64,000 nucleotides of DNA, from NCBI RefSeq assembly GCF_029504695.1, contig NZ_JAQFIN010000002.1, positions 310,001-374,000 of the forward strand. The letters run 5' to 3'. The notes beneath the pieces are model-generated. The model searched no databases and was not told the DNA's origin. It was given only the letters and a program-made list of their open reading frames with translations. Below, piece by piece: positions 9,095 through 17,460 of the stretch (positions within the stretch are counted from its first letter, which is position 1; each line of letters opens with the position of its first letter). Made by a program: the position numbers and the translations under genes. The stretch comes from Parabacteroides sp. PF5-6. GTDB lineage: Bacteria > Bacteroidota > Bacteroidia > Bacteroidales > Tannerellaceae.

Positions 9095-9753
9095 GGCGGA
9101 TCTATTGGTTTTGCCTTTGCCTATTCGCATTATCCTCCGCTTATGCCCAGGACTGGGATACGCTATTGCCGGCCCGCGGATACGTCAATATCGCCGAGAA
9201 GGATCCGACGATCCGGATACACCTGATGTATGCCTGCCCGGAGAACTTTATGGGCGAAGCAGTCTATACCGGAATAACCCAAGCCTGGCTCCGCCCCGAA
9301 GCGGCGGAGAAACTATGCAAAGCCCAACGGCTGCTGCGCGAGATCCATCCGGGATACGCACTGATTGTCTACGATGCCGCTCGTCCGATGGCTGTCCAAC
9401 GAAAGATGTGGAGCCTCGTCCGGGGCACGGATAAGACCAACTACGTAAGCAATCCGGCCAACGGTGGCGGGCTGCATAATTACGGCATGGCAGTGGATGT
9501 CTCGATTCTTGATGCCGAAGGGACTCCCCTACCGATGGGATCAGCGGTAGATTTCTTCGGGGAAGAGGCACATACGAATAAAGAAGAAATATTAGTGCAA
9601 AACGGAAAGATTAGCAAAGAGGAATTCAACAACCGCCGCCTCCTTCGTCGGGTGATGACAGACGCCGGATTTCGCACCATCCGGTATGAATGGTGGCACT
9701 TCAATGCCTGCAGCAGAGCGGAAGCAAAAGAAAAGTTGCAGGTTATCGAGTAA
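9091..9753 (+). CDS. M15 family D-Ala-D-Ala dipeptidase
   Basis: Predicted exported zinc dipeptidase of the VanX/DdpX type, hydrolysing D-Ala-D-Ala or trimming cell-wall peptides. A signal peptide (SAYAQ) is followed by the zinc motif in GLHNYGMAVDVSI (His and Asp ligands), the stabilising Arg in YDAARPMAV, and EWWHFN carrying the catalytic Glu and third ligand His. At 220 residues it has family length. It overlaps murI by four bases. Coupling of D-Glu supply with cell-wall peptide trimming suggests housekeeping turnover rather than vancomycin resistance, as no van genes are nearby. Confidence 0.88.
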   Translation: MRRIYWFCLCLFALSSAYAQDWDTLLPARGYVNIAEKDPTIRIHLMYACPENFMGEAVYTGITQAWLRPEAAEKLCKAQRLLREIHPGYALIVYDAARPMAVQRKMWSLVRGTDKTNYVSNPANGGGLHNYGMAVDVSILDAEGTPLPMGSAVDFFGEEAHTNKEEILVQNGKISKEEFNNRRLLRRVMTDAGFRTIRYEWWHFNACSRAEAKEKLQVIE

Positions 9754-9775
9754 GAGAGAGAGAAGCCCCCGAACC

Positions 9776-10144
9776 CTAATCGATAGTCTTGCCAAAAGGC
9801 GATAACGCCAATGCGGCCAACTTAAAATGCTGCCGTCCCCAGGGTATCCCGATAATTGTGATACAAAGCAGCAACCCAAAGAACAGATGCGTCAGGCAGA
9901 TGCAAAAACCTCCGAGAATAAGCCAAAGAATATTCATCAAAAGGTTCAGGCACCCTCCCGAATTTCCCTTATCCGTGATCTTACAACCAAAAGGCCACAG
10001 CGCCACACGGGCCATTTTTAAGGTTTGCAAACCAAAAGGGATACCAACTATTGTGATCATCATCAGCAAACTGGAGATGGTGTACTCGATCGCAGTAATA
10101 ATTCCTCCGAAGAGAAGCCAGATGATATTTCCTAAGAACTTCAT
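9776..10144 (-). CDS. YccF domain inner-membrane protein
   Basis: A 122-residue membrane protein with two copies of the YccF (DUF307) pattern: hydrophobic helix, ITIVGIPFG or ITIIGIPWG, then LWPFG or LSPFG. The repeats (about 1-55 and 65-122) face each other as in other YccF proteins. The molecular role of the family is not established. It lies convergent to the M15 gene and shortly downstream of the M23 peptidase gene on the same strand (22-base gap), so it may be cotranscribed with it. Confidence 0.85.
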   Translation of the reverse strand: MKFLGNIIWLLFGGIITAIEYTISSLLMMITIVGIPFGLQTLKMARVALWPFGCKITDKGNSGGCLNLLMNILWLILGGFCICLTHLFFGLLLCITIIGIPWGRQHFKLAALALSPFGKTID

Positions 10145-10166
10145 TGGGGTAGATTTTTATTGATAA

Positions 10167-11453
10167 TTACTCTATTTCTTCTGTCACTACTAAAGAAGAC
10201 GGTGTTTCCGCCTGAGATGTGACACGAAAACGATCCAATTCGGCAAAAACTTTTTCTTTGATGATCCGGAAACTATCCATCAACTCGGGTCGGATCGGTT
10301 CGGAGGGTGGCGATTCCATCTTCAGCGGATCAATCGGCTGCCCGTTCTTATGCACCCGGAAGTCGAGATGCGGCCCGGTGGAGAGCCCCGTAGACCCCAC
10401 ATAACCGATCACCTCGCCCTGCTGCACGGTCTTCCCCACCTGCATACCCGGGGCAAAACGGCTCAGGTGCATATACGTGGTCGTATACACGGAATTATGT
10501 TTGATCTTCAGAAAGTTACCACCACCGCCGGCCTGAAACCCTTTGCCTACGACCGAACCGGCGCCGATGCTTTTCACCGGTGTGCCCACAGGGGCAGCAT
10601 AATCCACGCCATGATGCGCCCGATAACGCTTCAATACCGGATGGAAGCGGGCGTTGGAGAAGCGGGAAGTGATGCGGAAGAAATCGAGTGGCGCTTTCAG
10701 GAAGGCCTTGCGTAGGCTGTTGCCTTCGTGGTCGAAGTATTCAAAGACACTGTCCTGCGTAAAAGGCACGGCTACAAACTCCTTGCCCCGGTGATTGAAG
10801 ATGGCGCCTTCGATCGAGGCGATCTTCAGCTCCGTCGTATCGTCGATAAAAGCGACATCGTAGAGCACGCGGAACGAATCGCCGTCTTTCACGTCGAAGA
10901 AATCAATCTCCCAGGCATAAACATCCGCGATCTGGACCGCCAATAGCGGGTTTACGCCCTGGCGCTGCAAACAGTTCCAAAGCGAGGTATTCAATACGCC
11001 TTCGACGTAGCGCCTTTGCAAAGTAATTGGTTTTTCGTAGGCATACGAAATGATGGTATCGCCCGTGAAATCGATCACGGCATAGTCGGTCAAGGTCTTG
11101 GCAAAAGCGATATATTGAATAATAGGCACCGTGTCGCGGGTCGTTAAGGTCGCATAATGCCGGCCCGCCTGCAATTTGGTCGGATCGAGCACGGCCGAGC
11201 AGGCACGCGTGATCCGGTCGGCCTCAAGCGCAGAGAAACCCAGGCGTCCGAAGATCGCCGCCATATTGTCACCGTTTTTAATCTGATACTCATAGACATC
11301 CAACGAGTCGATGCATACGCCATACCGGAAATCTTTTCCGGTCAACGTATCGGCAACTATGGCTTCTTCATCCGCAGGAGGCTGGGCGTTTCGCTTACAA
11401 GAGAATGAGAGTAATAACAGGCCTGCTACGATCCAAATACTGATCTTATTCAT
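10167..11453 (-). CDS. M23 family murein endopeptidase, lipoprotein
   Basis: A 428-residue lipoprotein (signal ending LSFSC) whose C-terminal M23 domain should cleave peptidoglycan cross-links. Zinc ligands are visible in RAHHGVDYAAPVGTPV (His and Asp) and in GPHLDFRVHKNG (HxH-like motif at the end of the domain). The N-terminal half carries a LysM-like or MepM-type regulatory region (YQIKNGDNMAAIFGRLG, around 45-80). The start at 11453 gives the lipoprotein signal; the upstream extension to 11486 does not. It precedes yccF. Confidence 0.9.
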   Translation of the reverse strand: MNKISIWIVAGLLLLSFSCKRNAQPPADEEAIVADTLTGKDFRYGVCIDSLDVYEYQIKNGDNMAAIFGRLGFSALEADRITRACSAVLDPTKLQAGRHYATLTTRDTVPIIQYIAFAKTLTDYAVIDFTGDTIISYAYEKPITLQRRYVEGVLNTSLWNCLQRQGVNPLLAVQIADVYAWEIDFFDVKDGDSFRVLYDVAFIDDTTELKIASIEGAIFNHRGKEFVAVPFTQDSVFEYFDHEGNSLRKAFLKAPLDFFRITSRFSNARFHPVLKRYRAHHGVDYAAPVGTPVKSIGAGSVVGKGFQAGGGGNFLKIKHNSVYTTTYMHLSRFAPGMQVGKTVQQGEVIGYVGSTGLSTGPHLDFRVHKNGQPIDPLKMESPPSEPIRPELMDSFRIIKEKVFAELDRFRVTSQAETPSSLVVTEEIE

Positions 11454-11606
11454 ATCATGCAAACTTACGGAAAAATGGGAAAACAACGGCCGTAAGGCCC
11501 CGACTCTTTGTTAATGTTCGCTAAATCTATCGGATTTTCTAAACAAATCAACCGCAAAAAGCGTCTTAAAGGAAACAGTTTACAACGAATTTAAAAGAGA
11601 ATAGGT

Positions 11607-12032
11607 ATGAAAAAAGTATTGTTTTTTATGATGAGCCTCCCGGTTTTGTTGGGAGCAATGAGTGCATGTTCAGAGGTAAAGGTCGACACCAAGAAGCTCG
11701 ACGGCAAGTGGACGATAGTAGAAGTCAACGGCACGAAGATTGAACAGGAGAAGATGCCGTATATCGAGTTTAAGATGGCGGAAAACAAAGTGCATGGAAA
11801 CGCAGGCTGTAACACGTTCAATTCGTCGATCAAGCCGGACAGCAAAAACATATCCTCCTTCACCTTAGCCCCGGCAGCCGCCACGATGATGGCTTGTCCG
11901 AACATGGCAGTCGAAGGACAGATCTTCAAAACGTTCGATCAGATCAAAGGCGTAAAAGCCGACAAAGATAAAAACAGACTGTTATTGATCGATGGCTCGG
12001 GGAATACGTTATTGGTCATTGCGAAGCAGTAA
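11607..12032 (+). CDS. META domain (HslJ-like) lipoprotein
   Basis: A 141-residue lipoprotein with signal MKKVLFFMMSLPVLLGAMSA followed by Cys. The META domain is recognisable by LDGKWTIVEVNGTKI, the Gly-Asn-Ala-Gly-Cys-Asn turn (GNAGCNTFNSS) and TMMACPNMAVEGQIF. HslJ-like proteins are linked to heat-shock and novobiocin tolerance in Escherichia coli, but the mechanism is unknown. The stop is followed within four bases by the left arm of a long inverted repeat. Confidence 0.88.
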   Translation: MKKVLFFMMSLPVLLGAMSACSEVKVDTKKLDGKWTIVEVNGTKIEQEKMPYIEFKMAENKVHGNAGCNTFNSSIKPDSKNISSFTLAPAAATMMACPNMAVEGQIFKTFDQIKGVKADKDKNRLLLIDGSGNTLLVIAKQ

Positions 12033-12035
12033 GAG

Positions 12036-12383
12036 GCTACACATAAAAGTTTCGCACCCCCTTCCACCTTTCACCCGATCGCCAGATCCCTGTATTGATC
12101 AGCATTTTGGGTGAAGGCTTGGTGAAGAATTGTTGACAAGGTATTATGGCGATCCCTCATGGCTGGAGGCTCCTCGAAAAAGGCCGCCGGAGTTTCCCAA
12201 AAGGCCGCCGGAGTTTTGCAAAAGGCCGGCAGGGTTTTTCAAAAGGCCGGCAGCTTTTTTCCGGGAAGCTGTCGCTTTTTTTAAGATATTCCTTTACCCT
12301 TCACCCGAAACGCTGATCAATACTGGGATCTCGGTGAAGGGTGAAAGGTGAAGACCAGGGTCAAAACTTTTATGTGTAAGGTT
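12036..12383. repeat. Long imperfect inverted repeat enclosing a tandem array
   Basis: The arms at about 12036-12118 and 12291-12383 are complementary over roughly 80 bases with scattered mismatches. Shared blocks include ACACATAAAAGTTT, CACCTTTCACCC and TATTGATCAGC with their complements. The loop (about 170 bases) holds a 21-bp tandem array. It occupies most of a 422-base convergent gap between the META gene and namZ. It could be a MITE-like element or a bidirectional terminator; no target duplication was identified and no transposase is nearby. Confidence 0.75.
12178..12261. repeat. 21-bp tandem array, four units
   Basis: Four units begin AAAAGGCCGCCGGAG or AAAAGGCCGGCAG and end in a T-run, at 12178, 12199, 12220 and 12241. 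The period is exactly 21 bp, so the frame through it repeats a heptapeptide (KRPPEF-type), but nothing else supports a protein. It sits inside the long inverted repeat. Confidence 0.8.
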
Positions 12384-12470
12384 CTTATGAATTCCTATGA
12401 GTTCCTATGAGTTCCTATGAGTTCCTATGAGTTCCTATAAGCTCTTATGAGCTCTTAATAATCCTTATAA
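12381..12470. repeat. 10-bp tandem array running into the end of namZ
   Basis: About nine consecutive 10-bp units of the form GTTCCTATGA, degenerating to GCTCTTATGA and ATCCTTATAA. The array crosses the namZ stop codon (12455-12457), so the last codons of namZ are made of repeat sequence. Confidence 0.85.
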
Positions 12471-13639
12471 AGCAAATACTTCTTCCGCATTTCTTTATAA
12501 GCTTTCAGCTCCGGTTGCCAGCCGGCGCGGATTTCTTCTTCCGTCAGGCCTTTGATCATCTGGAGCCGCAGATCCTTCGAGCCGGCCAACAGATCGAACC
12601 ATTGGGGACGGCTAAAGAAGAACGCTTTGTCCTTTCCGGCCTTTTCGTAATATTCCAATAGAAAATGTAAGGTAAAACCGCCGGCAAAAGCATATTCGCG
12701 CAGGTCCGTGCCATAACACAACTTATCCTTATGCAACGGATTGGTATCGAAGCCGGGCAAAGAGATCGGCCGGAACGTGAAACTTCCCTGCGTCTCATCG
12801 GGTGAACCCAGTACCTGGAACGGGAAATAAGTCCCTCGCCCGACACTGATATTCGTTCCTTCAAACAGGCAGAGGGAAGGATAAAGACGGATCGACTGAT
12901 CGTTCGGCAGGTTGGGCGACGGCTTGACCGGCAACCAATAGGGATCGCCATGCCGCCAGTTTTCCATGGTGACGACTGCCAACCGGCAGGTATCCGGATT
13001 GCTCTTCAGCCACTTCTCGCCATTGATCATGCGAGCCAATTCACCGACGGTCAACCCATGGAGCAACGGGATCGGATGCATACCGACAAAAGAGGTAAAC
13101 CCTTCGCGAAGCACAGGTCCGTCGACAAAGTCATTGGGATTGGGGCGATCCAGGACGATAAACAATTTATCATGCTCCGCACAGGCCTCCATCACGTAGT
13201 GCATCGTGCTGATATAGGTATAGAAACGGGCACCGACATCCTGAATATCAAAAACAACAACATCCAGATCGGCCAACTGCTCGGCCGTCGGCTTTTTGTT
13301 TTTCCCGTAGATGGAAACAATAGGGACCCCGGTTCGCTGATCGCGGCTATCTTTCACCGTGGCGCCGGCATCGTCGGTCCCCCGGAAACCATGCTCCGGA
13401 GCAAAAACCTTTCGCACATCGACCGCTTCGGCACGCAAGGCATCCAACAGATGCGTATGCCGGTTATCCAGAATAGACGTTTGGTTGACTACCAGCCCTA
13501 CCCTTTTCCCTTCTAACATCGGGAGCAGAACATCCATCCGCTCGGCGCCCAACCGGACTGTTTCCTGCGCACTGGTGCCTACAGAGATCAGTAAACAAAG
13601 CCATACAAATAAAATCTTATCCCTCATTGATCGTATCAT
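12455..13639 (-). CDS. namZ: DUF1343 exo-beta-N-acetylmuramidase NamZ-like
   Basis: DUF1343 proteins include NamZ, which removes MurNAc from the non-reducing end of peptidoglycan fragments in cell-wall recycling (established for Bacillus subtilis and Tannerella forsythia). This 394-residue protein has a signal peptide (SVGTSAQ) and the conserved LVVNQTSI, FAPEHGFRG, FDIQDVGARFYTY and LDRPNPN motifs. The ATG at 13639 or 13627 is the start, because the -7 box lies at 13661-13668; both give a signal peptide. The gene's 3' end lies in a 10-bp repeat. It is transcribed divergently from the HD-domain gene. Confidence 0.9.
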   Translation of the reverse strand: MIRSMRDKILFVWLCLLISVGTSAQETVRLGAERMDVLLPMLEGKRVGLVVNQTSILDNRHTHLLDALRAEAVDVRKVFAPEHGFRGTDDAGATVKDSRDQRTGVPIVSIYGKNKKPTAEQLADLDVVVFDIQDVGARFYTYISTMHYVMEACAEHDKLFIVLDRPNPNDFVDGPVLREGFTSFVGMHPIPLLHGLTVGELARMINGEKWLKSNPDTCRLAVVTMENWRHGDPYWLPVKPSPNLPNDQSIRLYPSLCLFEGTNISVGRGTYFPFQVLGSPDETQGSFTFRPISLPGFDTNPLHKDKLCYGTDLREYAFAGGFTLHFLLEYYEKAGKDKAFFFSRPQWFDLLAGSKDLRLQMIKGLTEEEIRAGWQPELKAYKEMRKKYLLYKDY

Positions 13640-13660
13640 TAAGTCTTCACTTTCTTGACA

Positions 13661-13668
13661 CAAAGGTA
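13661..13668 (-). promoter_or_regulatory. -7 box of namZ
   Basis: On the minus strand the sequence reads TACCTTTG, matching TAnnTTTG, about 22 bases before the ATG at 13639. This rules out the longer reading frame that starts at 13672. Confidence 0.6.
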
Positions 13669-13697
13669 ACATCTACGAATCGTTTTTATCCCATTTT

Positions 13698-13719
13698 GGC
13701 CGAATAAATTTATTCGGCC
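13698..13719. promoter_or_regulatory. Perfect 22-nt palindrome between divergent genes
   Basis: The half-site GGCCGAATAAA is followed directly by its exact complement TTTATTCGGCC. It lies 30 bases upstream of the namZ -7 box and about 64 bases before the HD gene's -7 box, a good place for an operator. A further inverted repeat, CTTTCCCC/GGGGAAAG, lies at 13746-13771 closer to the HD gene. Confidence 0.65.
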
Positions 13720-13782
13720 GGCATCGCCCCGTCGGCAAGGGAAGTCTTTCCCCGGCATAAATGGGGGAAAGAAGATTTATAT

Positions 13783-13790
13783 TATCTTTG
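13783..13790 (+). promoter_or_regulatory. -7 box of the HD-domain gene
   Basis: TATCTTTG lies 26 bases before the ATG at 13816 and matches the TAnnTTTG consensus exactly. Confidence 0.65.
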
Positions 13791-13815
13791 CACCATATAT
13801 TTATCAAAAGAATAT

Positions 13816-14355
13816 ATGGACCCGCTTGAACTGATCACTCCATACTATCCGACCGACTCGGAAGCACACCGTATTCTGTTGGCACACAGCCGAAACGTAG
13901 CGGATAAAGCGTTACAAATAGCCCGGCAACATCCGGAAATGAATCTCGACCATCCCTTTATCGAAGAGGCCGCGATGTTGCATGATATCGGCATGTTCCG
14001 TTGTCATGCTCCTTCGATCGGCTGTCATGGCGAGGCGGAATATATCTGCCACGGTTATCTGGGCGCTGAGCTCGTACGTCAGGCCGGCTATCCGCGCCAT
14101 GCCCTGGTGTGCGAAAGACATACCGGAACCGGGTTGAGCCTGCAAATGATCGTAGACGGGCAACTGCCCCTTCCGCACCGCGAGATGCTTCCGGTCAGCA
14201 TGGAAGAACAGCTAATCTGCTTCGCCGATAAATTCTACAGCAAGACAAAATTAGACAAAGAGAAGCCTGTCGATAAGATTGTACGGGGACTTTCAAAGTA
14301 CGGAGACGAAACCGTTAAACGTTTTGAAACGTGGTGTAAACTCTTTTTAGGGTAA
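13816..14355 (+). CDS. HD-domain phosphohydrolase-like protein
   Basis: A 179-residue cytosolic protein with an HD fold: first ligand His in LLAHSRNVADKAL, the paired His-Asp in AMLHDIGMF and further His in the ICHGYLGAELV and VCERHTGTG regions. Such stand-alone HDIG proteins are metal-dependent phosphohydrolases of unassigned substrate, often nucleotides. The gene stands alone between namZ (divergent) and lptD, each with its own promoter, so context gives no substrate. Confidence 0.85.
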   Translation: MDPLELITPYYPTDSEAHRILLAHSRNVADKALQIARQHPEMNLDHPFIEEAAMLHDIGMFRCHAPSIGCHGEAEYICHGYLGAELVRQAGYPRHALVCERHTGTGLSLQMIVDGQLPLPHREMLPVSMEEQLICFADKFYSKTKLDKEKPVDKIVRGLSKYGDETVKRFETWCKLFLG

Positions 14356-14384
14356 TTCTATCATGGGAGGTCGTTTATTTATTA

Positions 14385-14392
14385 TACATTTG
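14385..14392 (+). promoter_or_regulatory. -7 box of lptD
   Basis: TACATTTG lies 51 bases before the ATG at 14443. A small hairpin (ATGCTGTTTAGCAT) follows in the leader. Confidence 0.6.
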
Positions 14393-14442
14393 CATGCTGT
14401 TTAGCATAACAACTAAAAGTAAAACGGATAGTTAAACCGGGA

Positions 14443-17376
14443 ATGAAGAGTGACTATTGGTCGATAAAAGATAGTAAACAATGGAAGTTGAAAGGCACTC
14501 TCCATAGGATATGGGAATGCCTTACGCCTTTTCAGCACCCTTGTTCTGTCTATTGCTCCCTACTCTTCTTTTTCCTTATCGCCGGAAGTATCCCGAATAA
14601 ATTAAACGCTCAGGAGGTTGTCACTCCCGTTGAAGAAGCTATAATCGACGATACGATTCTCGCAGCAGACTCCTTATCCCTTCCGACCGACTCCCTGGCG
14701 CTCGTGGCCGACAGCCTGGCACAGGCTACTGATAGCATCTCCCGCAAACCGGCAATGCTGGAAGCGCCCGTGCAATACGCGGCGGCCGACTCGATCGTGA
14801 TGACTGCCGGCAACTGGGCGTACCTCTACGGCGAGGGAGACGTGAAATACATGAACATCGAATTGCAATCCGAAGTGATCGAGATGAGTATGGACAGTAG
14901 CATCGTGTATGCCACCTTCGGGCTCGATTCGCTCGATATGGAATTCGGATACCCCATATTCAAGCAGGGAGAAGAGCAATACGAATCGAAAACCATGCGC
15001 TACAACTTCAAGTCGGGCAAAGGCTTTATCGGTAACGTGATCACCCAGCAGGGTGAAGGATACGTGACGGCCAACCAGACCAAGAAGATGCCCAACAACG
15101 ACATGAACATGCTCAACGGAAGGTATACTACCTGCGACAATCACGATCATCCGCACTTCTACATCAAGATGACCAAGGCCAAGGTACGGCCGCATAAGGA
15201 TATTGTCACCGGCCCGGTCTACCTGGTGATCGAGGATGTGCCGCTGTTTCCGATTGTCTTGCCTTTTGCTTTCTTCCCTTTCTCGAGCAGTTACCAGTCG
15301 GGTATCATCATGCCGTCTTATGGCGATGAATCGACCCGCGGATTCAACCTGCACGACGGAGGATACTATTTTGCCATCAGCGACTATATGGACCTGGCGC
15401 TCACCGGGGAGATCTATACCAAAGGATCCTGGGGGCTGGCCGCCCGTTCGTCGTACCGGAAAAGATATAAATACTCGGGAAGCTTCAATGCCTCCTACCT
15501 GGTGACCGTGACTGGCGACAAGAAGGTGCCTTCGGAATACAATAAGAGCAAAGACTTCAAACTCACCTGGACCCATACGCAGGATGCGAAAGCCAATCCC
15601 TTCCGTTCGATCTCGGCCAGCGTGAACTTTGCGACTTCCAGTTACGACCGCAACAATACGGGCAGTTACTATCCCGGCGCTTCCGGCAGTTATGCCAATG
15701 CGACACAGAACAACAAGGGATCGACGGTCAACATCACCCAGCGTTTCCCCAACAGTCCGATCTCCTTATCCGGTACCTTAAGCGTGAACCAACGCTCGAA
15801 AGACTCGACACTGGCCGTGACCATGCCGGATATCTCCATGACCGTAAGCCGTATCTATCCTTTCAAACGGAAGAACGCGGTCGGAAAAGAAAAGTGGTTC
15901 GAAAAGATCTCCATGAGTTACACCGGATACCTGCGCAACAGTATCGAAACGAAAGAGGACCAGTTTCTCAAATCCAGCCTGGTGAAAGACTGGAAGAACG
16001 CGATGCAGCATACCATCCCCATCAGTGCCAACTTCAACGTATTCAATTACATCAACATCTCTCCCTCGTTCAACTATAAAGAAAGATGGTACACCAATAA
16101 GATCGAACAGGAATACGATCCGCAGAAACAAGCGTTGGCGCCGGTCGATACGATCTATGGCTTCTATCGTTTGTACGACTACAGCGCATCCATTTCCGCT
16201 TCGACGACGATATACGGAGACTTCAGGCCCTTGCCGTTCTTCGAGAAACTGACGAAGATCAGCTGGATCCGCCACCGTTTCGAGCCCTCGGTCAGCTTTA
16301 GCGCGACACCCGACTTCGGTTCTTCCCGCTATGGCTATTACGAGAACTACGCCTACGTCGGCAGCGACGGGAAAGAGGTGACGGGACAGTATTCGCCTTT
16401 CGCCCACAACCAGTTTGGCGTCCCCGGGCGGGGAAAGAGCGGAAGCTTGAACTTCAGTGTCGACAACAATGTGGAGATGAAGGTAAACACCAACGATTCC
16501 ATCGGCACGAAGAAAGTCAGTCTGATCGATAAACTCTCCCTAGGCATGAGCTATAACCTGGTGGCCGACTCGTTCAAATGGAGCGATCTGAGTACCGGCC
16601 TACGCCTGAAATTGACCAAGAGTTATACACTCAACCTGAACGCAACCTTCGACACCTACACCTACCGCCCCGTGACCAATGCCGATGGAGTGATAACCGG
16701 CCTGCAACGACAGAACAAAACGCGCTGGGCTGCCGGCAAAGGACTGGGACGATTGATGTCGACCGGGACCAGCTTCTCGTACACTTTCAATAACGACACC
16801 TTCAAGAAACTGCTCGGCAGAGGGAAAGACAAAAGCACCACCGGCTCCACTCCGGACGGGCTGGGCGTGAATGGCGATCCGATGAATATGGATCCCGATG
16901 ATCCGTTTGGCGAGATGCCCGATCAGGAGACGGGCACAGGAGGCCGGCAGCACCTGTTGGAAGCCAAAAAAGAAGTGGGCGAATACGACAGCGACGGCTA
17001 TCTGATCACGGAGATCCCGTGGAGCCTCTCGTTCAGCTATAGTATGCGCCTGGCCTACGACCGCGCCAAGTTCAATCCCGAAACATTGGAATACAAATAC
17101 GGCATCACGCACAGCTTGTCGTTCAACGGGAACATACAACCGACAAAGAACTGGAGTTTTAACTTCAATGCCACGTACGACTTCGATAACAACAAGATCT
17201 CGTATATGAGTTGTAACCTGACCCGTAACCTGCACTGCTTCCAGATGTCGGCCAGCTTCGTGCCTGTCGGGCCTTACAAATCCTACCAATTCTCTATCGC
17301 CGTCAGCTCATCCCTGTTGAAAGACCTGAAATACAATCAGAGCAGCAACTATCGGGATGCACAATCGTGGTACTAA
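14443..17376 (+). CDS. lptD: LptD-like LPS assembly outer-membrane protein
   Basis: LptD forms the outer-membrane pore that places lipopolysaccharide on the cell surface. This 977-residue protein has a long N-terminus with a signal segment (residues about 35-57), an OstA/LptA-like beta-jellyroll region (about 105-240: YLYGEGDVKY, GYVTANQTKKM, GRYTTCDNHDHPH) and a large C-terminal barrel ending in an aromatic-rich stretch. Two Cys positions usual in enterobacterial LptD are not obviously matched, as expected in Bacteroidota. The partner permease LptF/G is encoded at 58 kb. The stop is followed two bases later by a 24-bp inverted repeat. Confidence 0.88.
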   Translation: MKSDYWSIKDSKQWKLKGTLHRIWECLTPFQHPCSVYCSLLFFFLIAGSIPNKLNAQEVVTPVEEAIIDDTILAADSLSLPTDSLALVADSLAQATDSISRKPAMLEAPVQYAAADSIVMTAGNWAYLYGEGDVKYMNIELQSEVIEMSMDSSIVYATFGLDSLDMEFGYPIFKQGEEQYESKTMRYNFKSGKGFIGNVITQQGEGYVTANQTKKMPNNDMNMLNGRYTTCDNHDHPHFYIKMTKAKVRPHKDIVTGPVYLVIEDVPLFPIVLPFAFFPFSSSYQSGIIMPSYGDESTRGFNLHDGGYYFAISDYMDLALTGEIYTKGSWGLAARSSYRKRYKYSGSFNASYLVTVTGDKKVPSEYNKSKDFKLTWTHTQDAKANPFRSISASVNFATSSYDRNNTGSYYPGASGSYANATQNNKGSTVNITQRFPNSPISLSGTLSVNQRSKDSTLAVTMPDISMTVSRIYPFKRKNAVGKEKWFEKISMSYTGYLRNSIETKEDQFLKSSLVKDWKNAMQHTIPISANFNVFNYINISPSFNYKERWYTNKIEQEYDPQKQALAPVDTIYGFYRLYDYSASISASTTIYGDFRPLPFFEKLTKISWIRHRFEPSVSFSATPDFGSSRYGYYENYAYVGSDGKEVTGQYSPFAHNQFGVPGRGKSGSLNFSVDNNVEMKVNTNDSIGTKKVSLIDKLSLGMSYNLVADSFKWSDLSTGLRLKLTKSYTLNLNATFDTYTYRPVTNADGVITGLQRQNKTRWAAGKGLGRLMSTGTSFSYTFNNDTFKKLLGRGKDKSTTGSTPDGLGVNGDPMNMDPDDPFGEMPDQETGTGGRQHLLEAKKEVGEYDSDGYLITEIPWSLSFSYSMRLAYDRAKFNPETLEYKYGITHSLSFNGNIQPTKNWSFNFNATYDFDNNKISYMSCNLTRNLHCFQMSASFVPVGPYKSYQFSIAVSSSLLKDLKYNQSSNYRDAQSWY

Positions 17377-17378
17377 GC

Positions 17379-17450
17379 AATTACGAATTAAAAATTACGA
17401 ATTACAAATTAAAAGGAACTCCCAATATTCGTAATTTTTAATTCGTAATT
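17379..17450. terminator. Perfect 24-bp inverted repeat between convergent lptD and ung
   Basis: The arm at 17379-17402 (an AATTACGAATT motif and variants) is exactly complementary to 17427-17450, with a 24-base loop. Arm and loop also contain near-repeats of TTACGAATTA. Position between two convergent stop codons suggests a bidirectional terminator; it may instead be a dispersed intergenic repeat. Confidence 0.7.
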
Positions 17451-17460
17451 CGTAATTGTC

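Noticed and set aside
9091..9753. Vancomycin resistance gene vanX
   Set aside because: The fold matches, but there is no vanH, vanA, vanR or vanS nearby and the gene is coupled to murI, so a housekeeping role is more likely.
12130..12351. 73-codon ORF with heptapeptide repeats (KRPPEF-like)
   Set aside because: It is a by-product of the 21-bp tandem repeat and runs into the inverted-repeat arm; there is no start context, signal or known domain.
13639..13672. Longer N-terminus of namZ from 13672
   Set aside because: The extension overlaps the TACCTTTG -7 box and precedes the signal peptide.
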